This document shows, in pieces, positions 11,881-22,215 of a stretch of 64,000 nt of DNA; within the stretch, counting starts at the first letter, position 1; each line of letters starts with the position of its first letter. A model generated the notes under the pieces. That model made no database searches, was not told the DNA's origin, and saw nothing but the letters and a program-made list of their open reading frames with translations. Made by a program: the position numbers and the translations under genes. Source of the DNA: Gordionus sp. m RMFG-2023 (taxonomy: Eukaryota > Nematomorpha > Gordioida > Chordodea > Parachordodidae); the NCBI RefSeq assembly GCF_954871325.1, contig NC_088775.1, forward strand, positions 68,673,561 to 68,737,560. Reading direction: 5' to 3'.

Positions 11881-12236
11881 TGTTGCGTTATTCTAATTTC
11901 TTAATCTTATTATATGATTTGTTCCTTTTAACAAGTCTGCGAGAATTATGAGAATCATAATGTAGAGAATGCTGATAGACATAATTGATTTGTTTTTTAA
12001 CAAGTCTGCGAGAATTATGAGAATCATAATGTTGACGTATGAAGTACACAATTAGTAGAATAGATCGGCTGAAGGTATGAACAATTTGATATTACATCTG
12101 ACATAAGGTAAAAGAGAATGAGAGAGGTATAGGTAATACGAGAATGATTATGAGTATTGAGAATTAGGAAGCAGTTGAATTATAGGAGATAAATAAATGA
12201 TAAATATAGCATATTTTTAGTTTAAGTCCGTTATAG

Positions 12237-12557
12237 ATGTCGTCGTACGTGCGAGTGGGCAACTTTATTTTAAAGATCGAAATTAGGATGGTTGATGGAT
12301 CAGCCGAATCGAGAAGATGGGTAGACTCCGCCAGAGAGGAGGCACAGATCAGGTATGGGGATATGACGGTAGATAGACCCACATGCAGATCGTACAATCG
12401 TAGAAGAGAACGGGATTGGGGATCTCGAAGAAGAATGTCTTGCTGGTATTGTGGGGCAGATCATATTTTACGGAGGTGTCCCACGATTAGCACAAACAAT
12501 AACATGTTAGCAGTACAGGAGGAAGAACCGATGGGAGGACAAGGTAGCAGTTTATGA
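12237..12557 (+). pseudogene. Second gag-like frame with one CCHC knuckle
   Basis: A 106-residue frame with an arginine-rich middle (RSYNRRRERDWGSRRR) and one zinc knuckle, CWYCGADHILRRC. It lies immediately upstream of the 3' LTR of element 3, where a gag would not normally sit, and does not resemble the 6179-6589 gag beyond the knuckle. It may belong to another LTR element whose remains are joined here, or be an accessory nucleocapsid frame. The upstream stretch (about 11930-12040) contains two copies of TTAACAAGTCTGCGAGAATT. Confidence 0.5.
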
Positions 12558-12585
12558 GGGGTAGAATCAAGTCGAAGTGCAAAGG

Positions 12586-12975
12586 TGTTAAAGTTATTAA
12601 AAAAAGATAGTTTTTTTTATGATATGATTTGAATATTTAAATAAGAGATGAATATTAAAGTTATCCTTAATGAAGTTGAATGTACGGAGAATATGATTGT
12701 TTATTTTAAATTTTGCATAAAGAGTTTTTTATTGAATGTAAAAACCCATTATTCTGAACGAACTTGAATATTAAATTTTGCATATTAATTTTTTTTATAT
12801 AAACTCGTAATTTTTATAAATATTGATCATTCAATGTTTTTATTTTGAATTTGTTTTTACATAATGTATATTTGGTAATAATAAAGTCATCTCCTTAGAA
12901 GTGATATCCTTAAAAGGTATTATTATATTTTACTTTGTATTTATACAAATTATACTCTAACCTCGAAATTCAACA
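12586..12975 (+). repeat. 3' LTR of element 3
   Basis: Same sequence as 5499-5921 with a few small differences, ending CGAAATTCAACA. It is followed directly by the remaining part of the element 1 5' LTR (12976-13146, from ATTTTCATAAATG to CCCAGAAAATATCA). This proves that element 3 entered an already existing element 1 LTR. Confidence 0.85.
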
Positions 12976-13387
12976 ATTTTCATAAATGTTAATATGTAAA
13001 TCGTATTAAAATAATAATATATATATAGCTGTAAAAATTGTAAATATCTTCAGTAGTAATTTTTATAAAATTAAAATGATAAATTAAATATAGATTTTAA
13101 AATAAATTTTTTACCTTTTCCTTACCTGCCTTCCCAGAAAATATCATGGTGGTAGAAAATTAAGACGCTACAAATTATACGGAAACATGGTGAAGCTAGA
13201 CGAAAGAGAATTATGGAAAATGATTTTATTATAATTCTAAAAACACGTAAGAGATGATTAAAATATAAAATTAAAAATAAATATAATAAAATTTTAATGA
13301 TGAAATATTTAAAATATGAATAGACAATAATGATATAAACAAAATTCATAGATTAATTAGAAGATTATTTAGTAAAAAAATTTAAGG

Positions 13388-14596
13388 ATGATGAAATACG
13401 ATGAGCACGATAAAGGGATGAAGTCGCACGTACATAGATATCAGTGGAAACCGAGATACGATAATTATGAAGATTCGAGACATACAAATAATTATGAACC
13501 AAGATATAGAAACAATCATAATCCTAGAGTTTATGATAATGATAAGGGGTATAATAGGCCAGGACCGTATAATAATTTTACAAGATTTAACAATAAAAAT
13601 AATTATAACTACGATAACTATAGATATAATAATAATGATAATTACAAATATAATGAAAATAATTATAGATATTATAGACATCAAAACGAATCGAGATACA
13701 TACCTAGATTTAATAATAATCAGAACAATAATCAGTCATACAACAACAGATTTGACGTAAATAGAATGGATGATGATGACAAGGCAAATGATGATTACAA
13801 AGTTACGATATATCTTAATGATTTACCAATAGTCATGCAGATCAACACCGGGTCACGATTTTCGATATTGCCGATTAATATTGCTAGAAAGATAGGAATC
13901 AAAGTCTTGAATAAATCGGATACGAAACTGACTGGCTATGATGGGAAAAGAATAGAGGTGCTAGGAATCGTTAAAATAAAAGTGAGATATGAAAATAAAA
14001 CTCAAAACTTAGATGCTTTTATAGTCCAAAATGACAAAATTGCAATTCTGGGAAGGACGTGGATAAAAGTTTTTGGGAACATACTTAATAAAATTGTAAA
14101 TATAATCGAGGAAAATAGAAAAGTAGATAGTAAAAATTATGAAGGTACATATTACAATAAAAAGCATGAAAATTATAATTATAAATATCATAATAATAAA
14201 AACTTGAATAAAATTGAATTATTTAAATTAATACCAAATGTTAAAAAAGAAATAAATTCTTATAAATTAGAAGAAATAAATCATTTGATAACAATCGAAG
14301 AAATAATAGTTATTAAAAACAATAATGAAATAAAAATTGAAGAAAATAATAAAATAAAAATTTTTATAATTAATAAAAAATTTAAAAAAACTTTGGAAAA
14401 GAAAATTAAAACAAAGGTGATTAAATATCGTGATGTTGAAAGAGAGATTAGGAGTACGATATGGAGATCGTATGTTGAAAATGGAAGGAGAAAGAGAAAT
14501 TTTGTTATAAAGAACAAGTTAAAGAGAAATTATGATATAAAAAAAGTGTTTAAATTGAAAAATAAAGGAGTAAAATTTAAAAATAAAAATAATTAA
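13388..14596 (+). pseudogene. Asn/Tyr-rich Gag-protease-like frame of element 1
   Basis: A 402-residue frame. The first ~140 residues are dominated by Asn, Tyr, Arg and Asp with NNYNYDN-type repeats. The middle (about 135-230) has a retropepsin-like fold signature: a strand-turn around MQINTGSRFSILPI, then KLTGYDGKRIEVLGIVKIKV and DKIAILGRTWIKVFGN, matching the second half of aspartic proteases (ILGxxW). The C-terminal third is Lys/Ile/Asn-rich and highly basic. It is the only large frame in element 1 and probably represents gag plus protease. Confidence 0.6.
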
Positions 14597-15385
14597 ATAA
14601 TAAATAAATAAAATTATTATATAAAATGAAACAATTCCAAATATTTTATTATTCTACATTCCAAATTATGATTCTTATTCTTATGAATGATTCTGATAAA
14701 TTATTTATTCCATTATCATTTCAATTATTCCAAAATTATTTTATTTGAGATATATTGATCATAATATTACAAACATTGATAAAAATGATAATAAATAATG
14801 AGATGAACAAGCTAGTGTGAAGATGATGTTCAAGCGAATGATTAGATGATAAGGATAACAAGCTAAAATTAATGAAAAGATATGACTGAGGCTAAACAAC
14901 AACAAAATATCAAATGAAAATTCTACAAAGGAGAAAGAATTTTTAGAGGTGGAAGAAGTGAACAAGTTCAAGTTCAAAATTCGAAAAATTCAAAGTCAAG
15001 TTTAAGATTCGAAAATTCAAAGTTAAGTTCAAAATTCAAAGTCAAGTTCAAAAGCGAGAATATGACCTACGACATAGAAAATGATTGTTATGAATAAATA
15101 AAATTTTGTAAAAAAATATATATATAAAATTTTGAAAGAGAAATGGGATGATCAATACAAACAGCAAATCAACAAGCAATGTTCAACTAACGACGTTTCA
15201 ACAATGATGTTCAACCAACGATGTTTCATGATGTTCGATAATCGATCCAACAAACGATAATCAGATGGTCAAACAAACAATCTAAAGATATACGAACAAA
15301 TGACTAATGGAGCAATTGAGAAACAAATGACTGGAAGTGACGATAAGAAACTGAGGAAAGAAGACATAAAAAAAGGGGGGGGGAA
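14597..15385. other. Non-coding 3' part of element 1
   Basis: No open frame. Contains short repeats (AAGTTCAAAATTC-type blocks at 14960-15055; CGATGTTTCA and CAACGATG-type blocks at 15180-15260) and ends in a strong poly-purine tract (A run followed by nine G) directly before the 3' LTR. The tract would prime plus-strand synthesis. Confidence 0.6.
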
Positions 15386-15656
15386 TGTTAATATATAATT
15401 TGAATATTTTTTACTTTGTAATTAATGACCTTTTGTAAAAATCTTTTCTAATTTATTTAATGACCTTTTAAATTATATTAATTTTCGTAAATGTTAATAT
15501 GTAAATAGTAATAAAATAATAATATTTATATTTATATATAGCTGTAAAAATTGTAAATATCTTCAGTAGTAATTTTTATAAAATTAAAATGATAAATTAA
15601 ATAGAAATAAAATAAATTTTTTACTTTTTCTTTACCTGCCTTCCCAGAAAATATCA
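15386..15656 (+). repeat. 3' LTR of element 1
   Basis: 271 bases from TGTTAATATATAATTTG to CCCAGAAAATATCA. The 5' counterpart is split by element 3 into 5404-5498 and 12976-13146. The two copies are closely similar, which suggests element 1 is not much older than element 3. The GATAG target duplication follows. Confidence 0.85.
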
Positions 15657-15673
15657 GATAGTAAGTTAAAAAG

Positions 15674-16190
15674 TGGTGGCCAAGGACAGTCGACCTTTTA
15701 AGTGAGAAAGCGATAGTAAGAGTTTAGTTACCCATATGTTGGGCGGTTACATTCAGCAAGCGATAGTTAAGAGTTTTGTTGGGCGGTTACTTTCAGCAAG
15801 TGGTAGTTAAGAGTTTAGTACCCATTTGATGGGCGATTACATTCAGCAAGCGATAGTTAAGGGTTTAGTACCCATTTGTTGAGCGGTTACATTCAGCAAG
15901 CGATAGTTAAGAGTTTAGTACCAATTTGTTGGGGGGGGGGGTTACATTGAGAAAGCGATAGTTAAGAGTTTAGTTACCCATTTGTTGGCTTTAAGTTAAA
16001 AGGACAAATTATACGGAAGTGCTGCCCAAATTTTTACGAATATATACCTATTAGAAATTCTCTCAAATTTTTAATAGATAAGTCAGTTACACGGAAGTGC
16101 TGCCCAAATATTTGCACTATTAGACTAAATTTTACCAAAATTTTAGTAAATAAGCCAGTTACACGGAAGTGCTGCCCAAATTAAATTTTG
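15674..16190 (+). repeat. Leader tandem repeats of element 2
   Basis: After a TGGTGGCC primer-binding-like start, a ~62-base unit containing AGCGATAGTTAAGAGTTTAG, CCCATTTGTT, GGGCGGTTAC and ATTCAGCA is repeated about five times (15705-15990); one copy has its GGG run grown to ten G. A second array of three units follows (16013-16180), each with ACACGGAAGTGCTGCCCAAA or a close variant. Such arrays in an untranslated leader may bear packaging or enhancer sites; this is inference. Confidence 0.7.
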
Positions 16191-16538
16191 TTAAGCATAA
16201 ATCTATTATAAGAAATTTAAAAGGATTTTGTCATATATTAACCTATGCATGTATATGTGCATCATTGGCTTATTTACGATACTTATAATATCTTACTTAT
16301 TGACATTACAAACAACCAAGATTTTTATTTTGAGATTAATTAGAAATTTTTTATAAAGCCAGGATGAAAAGTTTAAAATTTGTTAAATACTGGGAGGTAC
16401 AGTATAATATTTTTGGAACGCTGGTTATACTGTTCATATTGATATGTAGTTAAGTTTGGGGCAGGATGAGAAGGAGTCACAGCGTAAGAATTAAAGGACA
16501 AACTTTATACCATTGAGGGACATAATGGAGAGGAGGAT

Positions 16539-17135
16539 ATGATGGGTAAGGTTACTTGGTTACCGGTTCAGGAGTTAATTAAGGAATGGACGGATAGCGA
16601 TGTAAACAGGAATGTATATGGTTCTGATAAACAAAGTTTCGAAAATAATCAAGTGTTGAGACAATGTAGAGAGCCAAAAGAGAATTCTCGGGGAAGGAGA
16701 TTGGAAATAAGACAAAATTTTAAGTCTCGATAGAGAGGAGTAATGAATTGTTATAATTGTTGTAAACCAGGTCATATGCTTAGAGATTGCAGTGAGGCGA
16801 ATTGTTTTGGTTGTGGAAAGTTGGGACATATAGCCCCTTATTGTCCTGGTAAGCAAGAGAGATTAAGATGTGCGGGTTGTGGTTGGTTAGGGCATAATAA
16901 GGAGGAATGTAATGCGAACAACTACAATAACAAAAGTGGTTTTCCACAGAGAGGGATGAGTCAGAATGCTTCAAATGTGAGGACGATTGAGCGGGAGAGA
17001 ATGGAAAGGGTGCGGGCAGTTAATGTCAAGGAATTGGAGGAGGGGACTGTGAGAATTTGTGACTCTATGATAGTAAAAAAAACTGCAGGTCGGGCGAGAT
17101 GGTTAAGAGGGACAAGGGAAGGGTTTTATCAGTGA
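16539..17135 (+). pseudogene. Gag region of element 2 with CCHC zinc knuckles
   Basis: Two adjoining frames (16539-16733 and 16743-17135). The second carries three knuckle-like motifs in a row: CYNCCKPGHMLRDC, CFGCGKLGHIAPYC and CAGCGWLGHNKEEC. The arrangement parallels the gag of element 3 and supports Ty3/gypsy membership. Fossil with breaks. Confidence 0.7.
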
Positions 17136-17159
17136 AAAAAAAATAAGGAGGGATGCGTA

Positions 17160-18071
17160 AATACAAGAGGGGGTAGTACATGATCCTTGTCCGAGAGTGA
17201 TGATAAATTTAGGGGGAGCTTCCCATGTTGTATAATACAGGAGCAGCCATTTCGGTATTGGATATAATGGATATCAGAATTTTTGGCCCGGGGAAAGGAT
17301 AGAAAATGAAGGGTTGAGAATAAAGGGACACTGTTGGCAGCAATGGGTAGGGTACAGATAGTAGCAACATTGGAAGAAAGGGTTGAAATATTATATTTAT
17401 GGGTTATTAGTCGGAATATAGAAGCGGTGTTGGGATGGGATTGGATCACTAGAATTAGTCCATGGTATAGTTTTTGGGAACTATTTTCATGGTGGGGTAT
17501 ATTTGTATCAATAACGAGTGAGGAATATGCTGTTATGACCTTGAGAGAGAATGTTTTACCGGGAATTGAAACCATGAATGAGGAAACAAGGGTAAATAGT
17601 ACTAGGAACGAAATTAGGGAGGATAATTCAAGGAGCGATAATTTAAGGACAAGGAAAAACAATTCTAAGAGCGAAACAAGGAGCGATAATTTAAGGAGCG
17701 AAACAAGGAGAAACAATTCTAGGAGCGAAACAAGGAGCGATAATTTAAGTTGCAAAACAAGGAAAAACCATTCTAGGAGCGAAACAAGGAGCGAAACAAG
17801 AGAAAATAATTCAAGGAGCGAAATAAAGAGAAGTAATTATAGAACGGAAATAAAAAAGAAAAACTCTAGGGGCGAAATAGGGAAAGAAAATTCTAAGGAT
17901 AAAATAGGGGAAAGGAATTCCAGGAGAGAAACAACAGAAAATGATTCAAGAGAGGAAGTAGGTAGAAATACCCCGTGGCACGTTGGAGCTGTTGAAAGGT
18001 TTCGTGATATTAAGAAGAGGGAGGAGGAAGAGGCTGAGAAAAGGAAGGTAGGGCTACATCAAGAAAATTGA
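17160..18071 (+). pseudogene. Protease and repeat-rich linker region of element 2
   Basis: The left part (about 17200-17470) has retropepsin-like traces around a TGAAISV stretch and AVLGWDWI, corresponding to the end of an aspartic protease. From about 17570 the frame is a degenerate repeat reading SETRSDN, LRSETRRNNSR and similar, encoded by GGAGCGAAACAAGG-type DNA units of 15-21 bases. It then ends in an acidic-basic tail (DIKKREEEEAEKRK). The repeat has no counterpart in element 3. Fossil with breaks. Confidence 0.55.
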
Positions 18072-18074
18072 GAA

Positions 18075-18943
18075 GTGATGAATACCAAGACGCAAGAAGA
18101 TCGGGAGGTGAATGCCAAGACGTTACCCAATGAGGAGCTGATAATTAAGGAAGAAGATGGAGAGAAATGGGGAATGATCAGAGTGCAGGAAGGAGTACGG
18201 AGATTAGTACAAGAGTACCAGGAAATCTTCAACGATGATTTGGGATGCCTCCGGTTTTATGATGTAGACATTAAATTAAAAGATGGTTGTGTTCCAAAGT
18301 TTTGTGCGTTACGGAGGATACCGTTTGTATAGAGAAAGCAAGTGGAATTGGAGTTGGATCAAAGGGTACGGAAAGGTATTGTATGTCCTGTGGAATACAG
18401 TGAATGAGCGAACCCGTTAGTGCCTGTGAAGAAAGCCAATGGAAAACTTCGTTTATGCGCAGATTTTCGAGTTACGGTTAATCCGTGGGTGGTGGAGGTT
18501 AAATATCCATTGTCAATAATTGAAGAAATACTGGCTAGTTTAAAAGGAAGCGTTCATTTTTCAAAAGTGCATATCTGCAACTACGGGTAAACCCGGAGGT
18601 AAAGAAGTTATTAACTATTATTACGCCGAAGGGATTTCTCGCGTTTTGTAGATTGCCGTTTGAACTTAGTGTCTCGGCTCCTATTTTTAACGAACAATGG
18701 CTGCTGTTTCGAGGTGATGGAGGGAGTTTTCTACCATATGGATGATGTGTTGGTAACGGGAAGAACTCCCGAACAACATGAACGGAGGTTGGAAAAAGTG
18801 TTTCGAAGAATCAAAGAAAAAGGATTGAGAGCCAGCGCGGAGAAAAGTGTGTTGGGGGTTATGGAAGTGACATATCTGGGCCATAAAATTACGGGAAAGG
18901 AGGTGAGACCTTGGACAGGAATATCATAGGAATTAATAATATG
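18075..18943 (+). pseudogene. Reverse transcriptase region of element 2, left part
   Basis: Contains the pre-RT segment (VQEYQEIFNDDLGCLRFYDV), a PVKKANGKLRLC-like RT motif near 18425-18450 and the catalytic region YHMDDVLVTGRTPEQHERRL with VTYLGHKITG (18660-18905). The foldback element at 18952-24032 separates this from the remainder of RT, RNase H and integrase. Fossil with several breaks. Confidence 0.75.
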
Positions 18944-18951
18944 ATAAGACC

Positions 18952-19265
18952 TAGTGTTGTTAAACGACTCATCCGAGTCGGCTTAACTACGACTCAAGTC
19001 GAGTATCAAGTCGAGTTTTTAGTCAAAAAATCGACTCAAAACTCAAGTCGAGTTTTTATTCGATTAGTCGACTCATTTTTACGACTCGAGTTCCGAACTT
19101 GAGTCGTGAACTTGAGTTTTTATCTTGAGTCATGAACTTGAGTTTTGATCTTGAGTCATGAACTTGAGTTTTGATCTTGAGTCATGAACTTGAGTTTTGA
19201 TCTTGAGTCATGAACTCTAGTTATGAACTTGAGTCGTGAACTAGTCATAAACTTGAGTCGTAAGA
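18952..19265. repeat. Left outer arm of E: GAGTC / CTTGAGT tandem repeats
   Basis: After the terminal repeat, blocks of GACTC, AAGTCGAG and then a 26-base unit (CTTGAGTTTTGATCTTGAGT followed by CATGAA) repeated about five times. The mirror image lies at about 23765-24032. The motif density suggests subterminal transposase-binding sites amplified in tandem. Confidence 0.75.
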
Positions 19266-19964
19266 TTTTTAAATTCTTTTTAACGGAAATTTTGATAACA
19301 TGAATGGAAAAAATCAATTCCTAAAATTAATCCTGTTTGGAAATAAAGAGGTTTCTAGTAACATTTCCCAAAACCGTTTGAAAAAAACGTTATATATGGA
19401 AATTATCTCATATAATTTTGCCTAAGCTCTTCCTGATTTAAATTGAGGTAATTAAGAGACAAATTCTGAGGATTAAAATGTTTAATTGATATATTTTTTT
19501 TAAAAACCAAGAATTTATGAACCCCAAAATATTTTTCTTCTCAAAAAAATGTGTCCTGACCTTCGGTATATCGCGGATGCCTTATTCACTAAAATTTATA
19601 TACATTTTAAGAATTTTAGTAATTTATTAATTGCAAATTTTATCACAATACAAACATTTGCGCTTAGAATTATTAGTGTCTATAAAGTAATCTTTTATAG
19701 AGGTATAAGAATTTACTTGCTTTTGTTCCATATCTGCCTCGTCCATAAAATTTTTTTTTTATAAAAATAAAGTAACTAAATATCTGGTTAGTCCTTTTGG
19801 GAGGCTCATTTCATTATTTTTTTTTCTTATTTTTTGATGTTATTTTTTTTAATGTTATTTATTTTTCGATTTGATGAAATAAAACTACTTTTCATCTAAA
19901 TATTTAGCCCCCCCCCCTAAATTTAACTTCCATTTCCATCCATCTCCTTTAAAAATTTGGTTAG

Positions 19965-20645
19965 GGTACCTTTTCAGGGGCAATTATTTTTGTTATTTTT
20001 TAATGTTATTTTTTGTTATTTTTTTATGCGATTTTTTGTTATTTTTTTATGCGATTTTTTTTATGTAATTTTTTTATGAAAACTATTGTTTTTATGTTAT
20101 TTTTTTATGATTGGTTCATTTTCTTATTGGTTAAAGTTTATATAGAAGGAATCATATTAAGTTTGTATAGAAGGAATCATATTAAGTTTGTATAGAAGGA
20201 ATCGTATTAAGTTTGATTAAAGAAATCATATTAAGTTTGTATAGAAAAAATCAACCAAATAAATTTTAAATAGCGAAGTTTCATCTATCAAAAATTTAAC
20301 CCCAAACCTACCCGCATTGTACATAATCTAATAATTTTACCCCTTACCCCTAGCCTTCCCCCTTATTTGCCCCCATCACTTCCTTTAAATAATTGTACGA
20401 ATTTAAATTTTAGAAAAAATTATTTTAAAATATCTTAAATAAAAAATTAACCAATAAGAAAATGAACCAATCATAAAAAAATAACATAAAAACAATAGTT
20501 TTCATAAAAAAATTACATAAAAAAAATCGCATAAAAAAATAACAAAAAATCGCATAAAAAAATAACAAAAAATCGCATAAAAAAATAACAAAAAATAACA
20601 TAAAAAAATAACAAAAATAATTGCCCCTGAAAAGGTACCCTAACC
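19965..20645. repeat. Inner hairpin 1 of E
   Basis: Inverted repeat: GGTACCTTTTCAGGGGCAAT at about 19968 pairs with its complement at about 20620, and the arms continue through T-rich TTATTTTTTTATGCGATTTT blocks to AATGAACC/GGTTCATT-type ends near 20120 and 20460. The ~300-base loop contains four GTATAGAAGGAATCATATTA-like tandem units (20140-20240). The arms are almost identical, so this part is young or homogenised. Confidence 0.75.
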
Positions 20646-21020
20646 AAAAATTTGTAGGCAATATTATACATTTTTTTATAAAATATTATTTAATATTTCA
20701 AAAAATCTTAAATAAAAAAAAATAAAATAAATTTATAATAAAATAAAAAACCAAATCGCCTATCTGGCACCTAATTAAGGAGTGGGGGATTTTTTAAATT
20801 TTTTTGCATCTAATTCATTGTTTTATTTATTTTTCTTTTTTCAACTCCGCTTTGAAATTATTTTTATTTTATTTATTTAAATCTTTATAAATCATATGAG
20901 TTAAATTTTATAATTACAATGAAAAAATCAAATAAATAATTTTTTTTTTATTTAAGATTTTTGAAATATTAAATAATTTTTTATAAAAAAATGAATAATA
21001 TTATTGCCTACAAATTTTTA
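20646..21020. repeat. Inner hairpin 2 of E
   Basis: AAATTTGTAGGCAATATTAT near 20648 pairs with its complement ending near 21016, and the arms also share the inverted block AATATTTCAAAAAATCTTAAA. The loop holds a unique GCCTATCTGGCACC segment. It lies between inner hairpin 1 and the right middle arm, so it inserted as a separate MITE-like unit into the right side only. Confidence 0.65.
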
Positions 21021-21466
21021 AAGGAGATGGATGGAAATGGAAGTTAAATTTAGGGGGGGGGGCTAAATATTTAGATGAAAAGTAGTTTTATTTCATCAAA
21101 TCGAAAAATAAATAACATTAAAAAAAATAACATTAAAAAAAATAACATCAAAAAATAAGAAAAAAGAATAAAGAAATGAGCCTACCAAAAGGACTAACCA
21201 GATATTTAGTATAAAATTATTTTATTTTTATAAAAAAAATTTTTATGGACGAGGTAGATATGGAACAAGAGCAAGACAATTCTTTTACCTCTATAAAAGA
21301 TTACTTTATAGTAGGCCTATTCAAAAATAATTCGATAATCTAATCGAATAATTACGAATACGAATAATAAATTATTTGTTTTATCTGAATACGAATAATC
21401 ATTTATACGATTCGAATAAAACGAATTATTCGTAATATTTAATAAATTGTTTAATAAATCTAACAT

Positions 21467-22215
21467 TTGTCAAAGGAAGAATGGGAGGATCTTATAAAAA
21501 TTAAAGCTATACTATTGCCTTTATATGAAACTACAAATATGGTATGTGGGGAGAATTATCCTACTTATAATTTGGTTATACCTTATTATATTTTAATTCT
21601 TGAACATCTAAAAAATGAAAAACCTGGTTTCCATAAATCCTTTAACAATAGTTTCAAAGTAGCAGTGATAAATTGTTGGGCTATTATAATTTAACTGCCG
21701 ATGATGCAATAATAACCACAATATTAGATCCCAGGCTTAAAGTAGAATATTTTAAATCAATATTTGTTGATTATGATATTGATATATCTAAGTTAATGGA
21801 CAAATTTAAAGAGATTTACAATAGATATACAGGTATTTAATTTACCCCCATTTAAATATGATTTTATTTTATAAGCTCATAATTATAAATGTCAAACAAA
21901 TAAGGATAAAATTCAACAAAACAGGTTATACATTGTTTTTAAACAAAATAGTATTCAACTGTGTGAAATAGATTTTTATCTGAGTGAACCAAGAGCAAAG
22001 AGTGATACTGACCCGTTAATGTGATGGAAGGCAAATGCATATCGGATCCCCATACTCTCGAAAATGGCAAGGGATTATCTATCTATACAAGGAACATCAA
22101 CTGCTTGTGAAAGGCTTTTCTCAGTTGGAACTAATTTATTGTCAAAATACCGCATGTCATATAAGGAAGAAAATATAAGAAAAACTCTTTGCCTTAAAAA
22201 TTGGCTTCAATTATA
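21467..22215 (+). pseudogene. hAT (Ac/hobo) transposase C-terminal half
   Basis: Starts mid-protein with LLPLYETTNMVCGENYPTYN, a typical hAT catalytic-domain stretch (frame 21467-21694). A +1 frame change near 21680 then gives LTADDAIITTILDPRLKVEYF (21693-21839). The last block (about 21960-22215) has a stop inside and ends in the hAT dimerisation motif ARDYLSIQGTSTACERLFSV...LLSKYR. The zinc-finger BED and first catalytic residues are absent. Not functional. Confidence 0.85.

Larger units (their letters stand above)
9867..11915 (+). mobile_element. LTR element 4 (no coding region seen), inserted in element 3 integrase
   Basis: Begins TGTTGCGTTATTCTAATTTC at 9867. The same 35 bases recur at 11881-11915 directly after a purine-rich tract (AGAAGAGGGAGAA), as expected for a 3' LTR start. 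The 5' LTR probably ends at CA 10131-10132, followed by a TGGTGCCC primer-binding-site-like start. No long open frame lies between, so this resembles a short non-autonomous LTR element. Only a piece of the 3' LTR is recognised, and no target duplication was found. Confidence 0.65.
5499..12975 (+). mobile_element. LTR retrotransposon element 3 (Ty3/gypsy), inserted in the 5' LTR of element 1
   Basis: Direct LTRs at 5499-5921 and 12586-12975 start TGTTAAAGTTATT and end CGAAATTCAACA. The 5' LTR is followed by a TGG primer-binding-site-like start at about 5923. The flanks rejoin into the uninterrupted LTR sequence seen at about 15480-15490, leaving a target duplication of only 3-4 A/T bases. Parts: CCHC gag, an Asp-Asn-Phe repeat region, protease, RT, RNase H and the start of integrase. 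Element 4 lies in the integrase region, and a second gag-like frame lies near the 3' end. It is a fossil with a few breaks, but its pol frame is still long, so it is younger than element 2. Confidence 0.8.
5404..15656 (+). mobile_element. LTR retrotransposon element 1, inserted in the 5' LTR of element 2
   Basis: Starts TGTTAATATATAATTTG and ends CCCAGAAAATATCA, with 5-bp target duplication GATAG (5399-5403 and 15657-15661). The uninterrupted target survives in the 3' LTR of element 2 (AATAGATAGTAAGTTAG near 26575). The 3' LTR is 15386-15656, preceded by a poly-purine tract (A run then G run, about 15369-15385). The internal region (about 13147-15385) shows only one large frame with gag/protease character, and no RT or integrase was seen, so it looks like a non-autonomous Ty3/gypsy relative. 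Element 3 is nested in its 5' LTR. Confidence 0.85.

Noticed and set aside
13382-14517. Hydrophobic - strand frames opposite the Asn/Tyr-rich gag frame
   Set aside because: They are the complement of AAT/TAT-rich codons. The + strand frame has the protease-like motifs.
18911-19102. 63-residue frame starting before element E
   Set aside because: Begins in the retrotransposon RT and continues into the GACTC repeats of E, so it is a junction artefact.
20013-20661. Phe-rich frames mirrored on both strands
   Set aside because: They are the two arms of inner hairpin 1 of foldback E, read in opposite directions.
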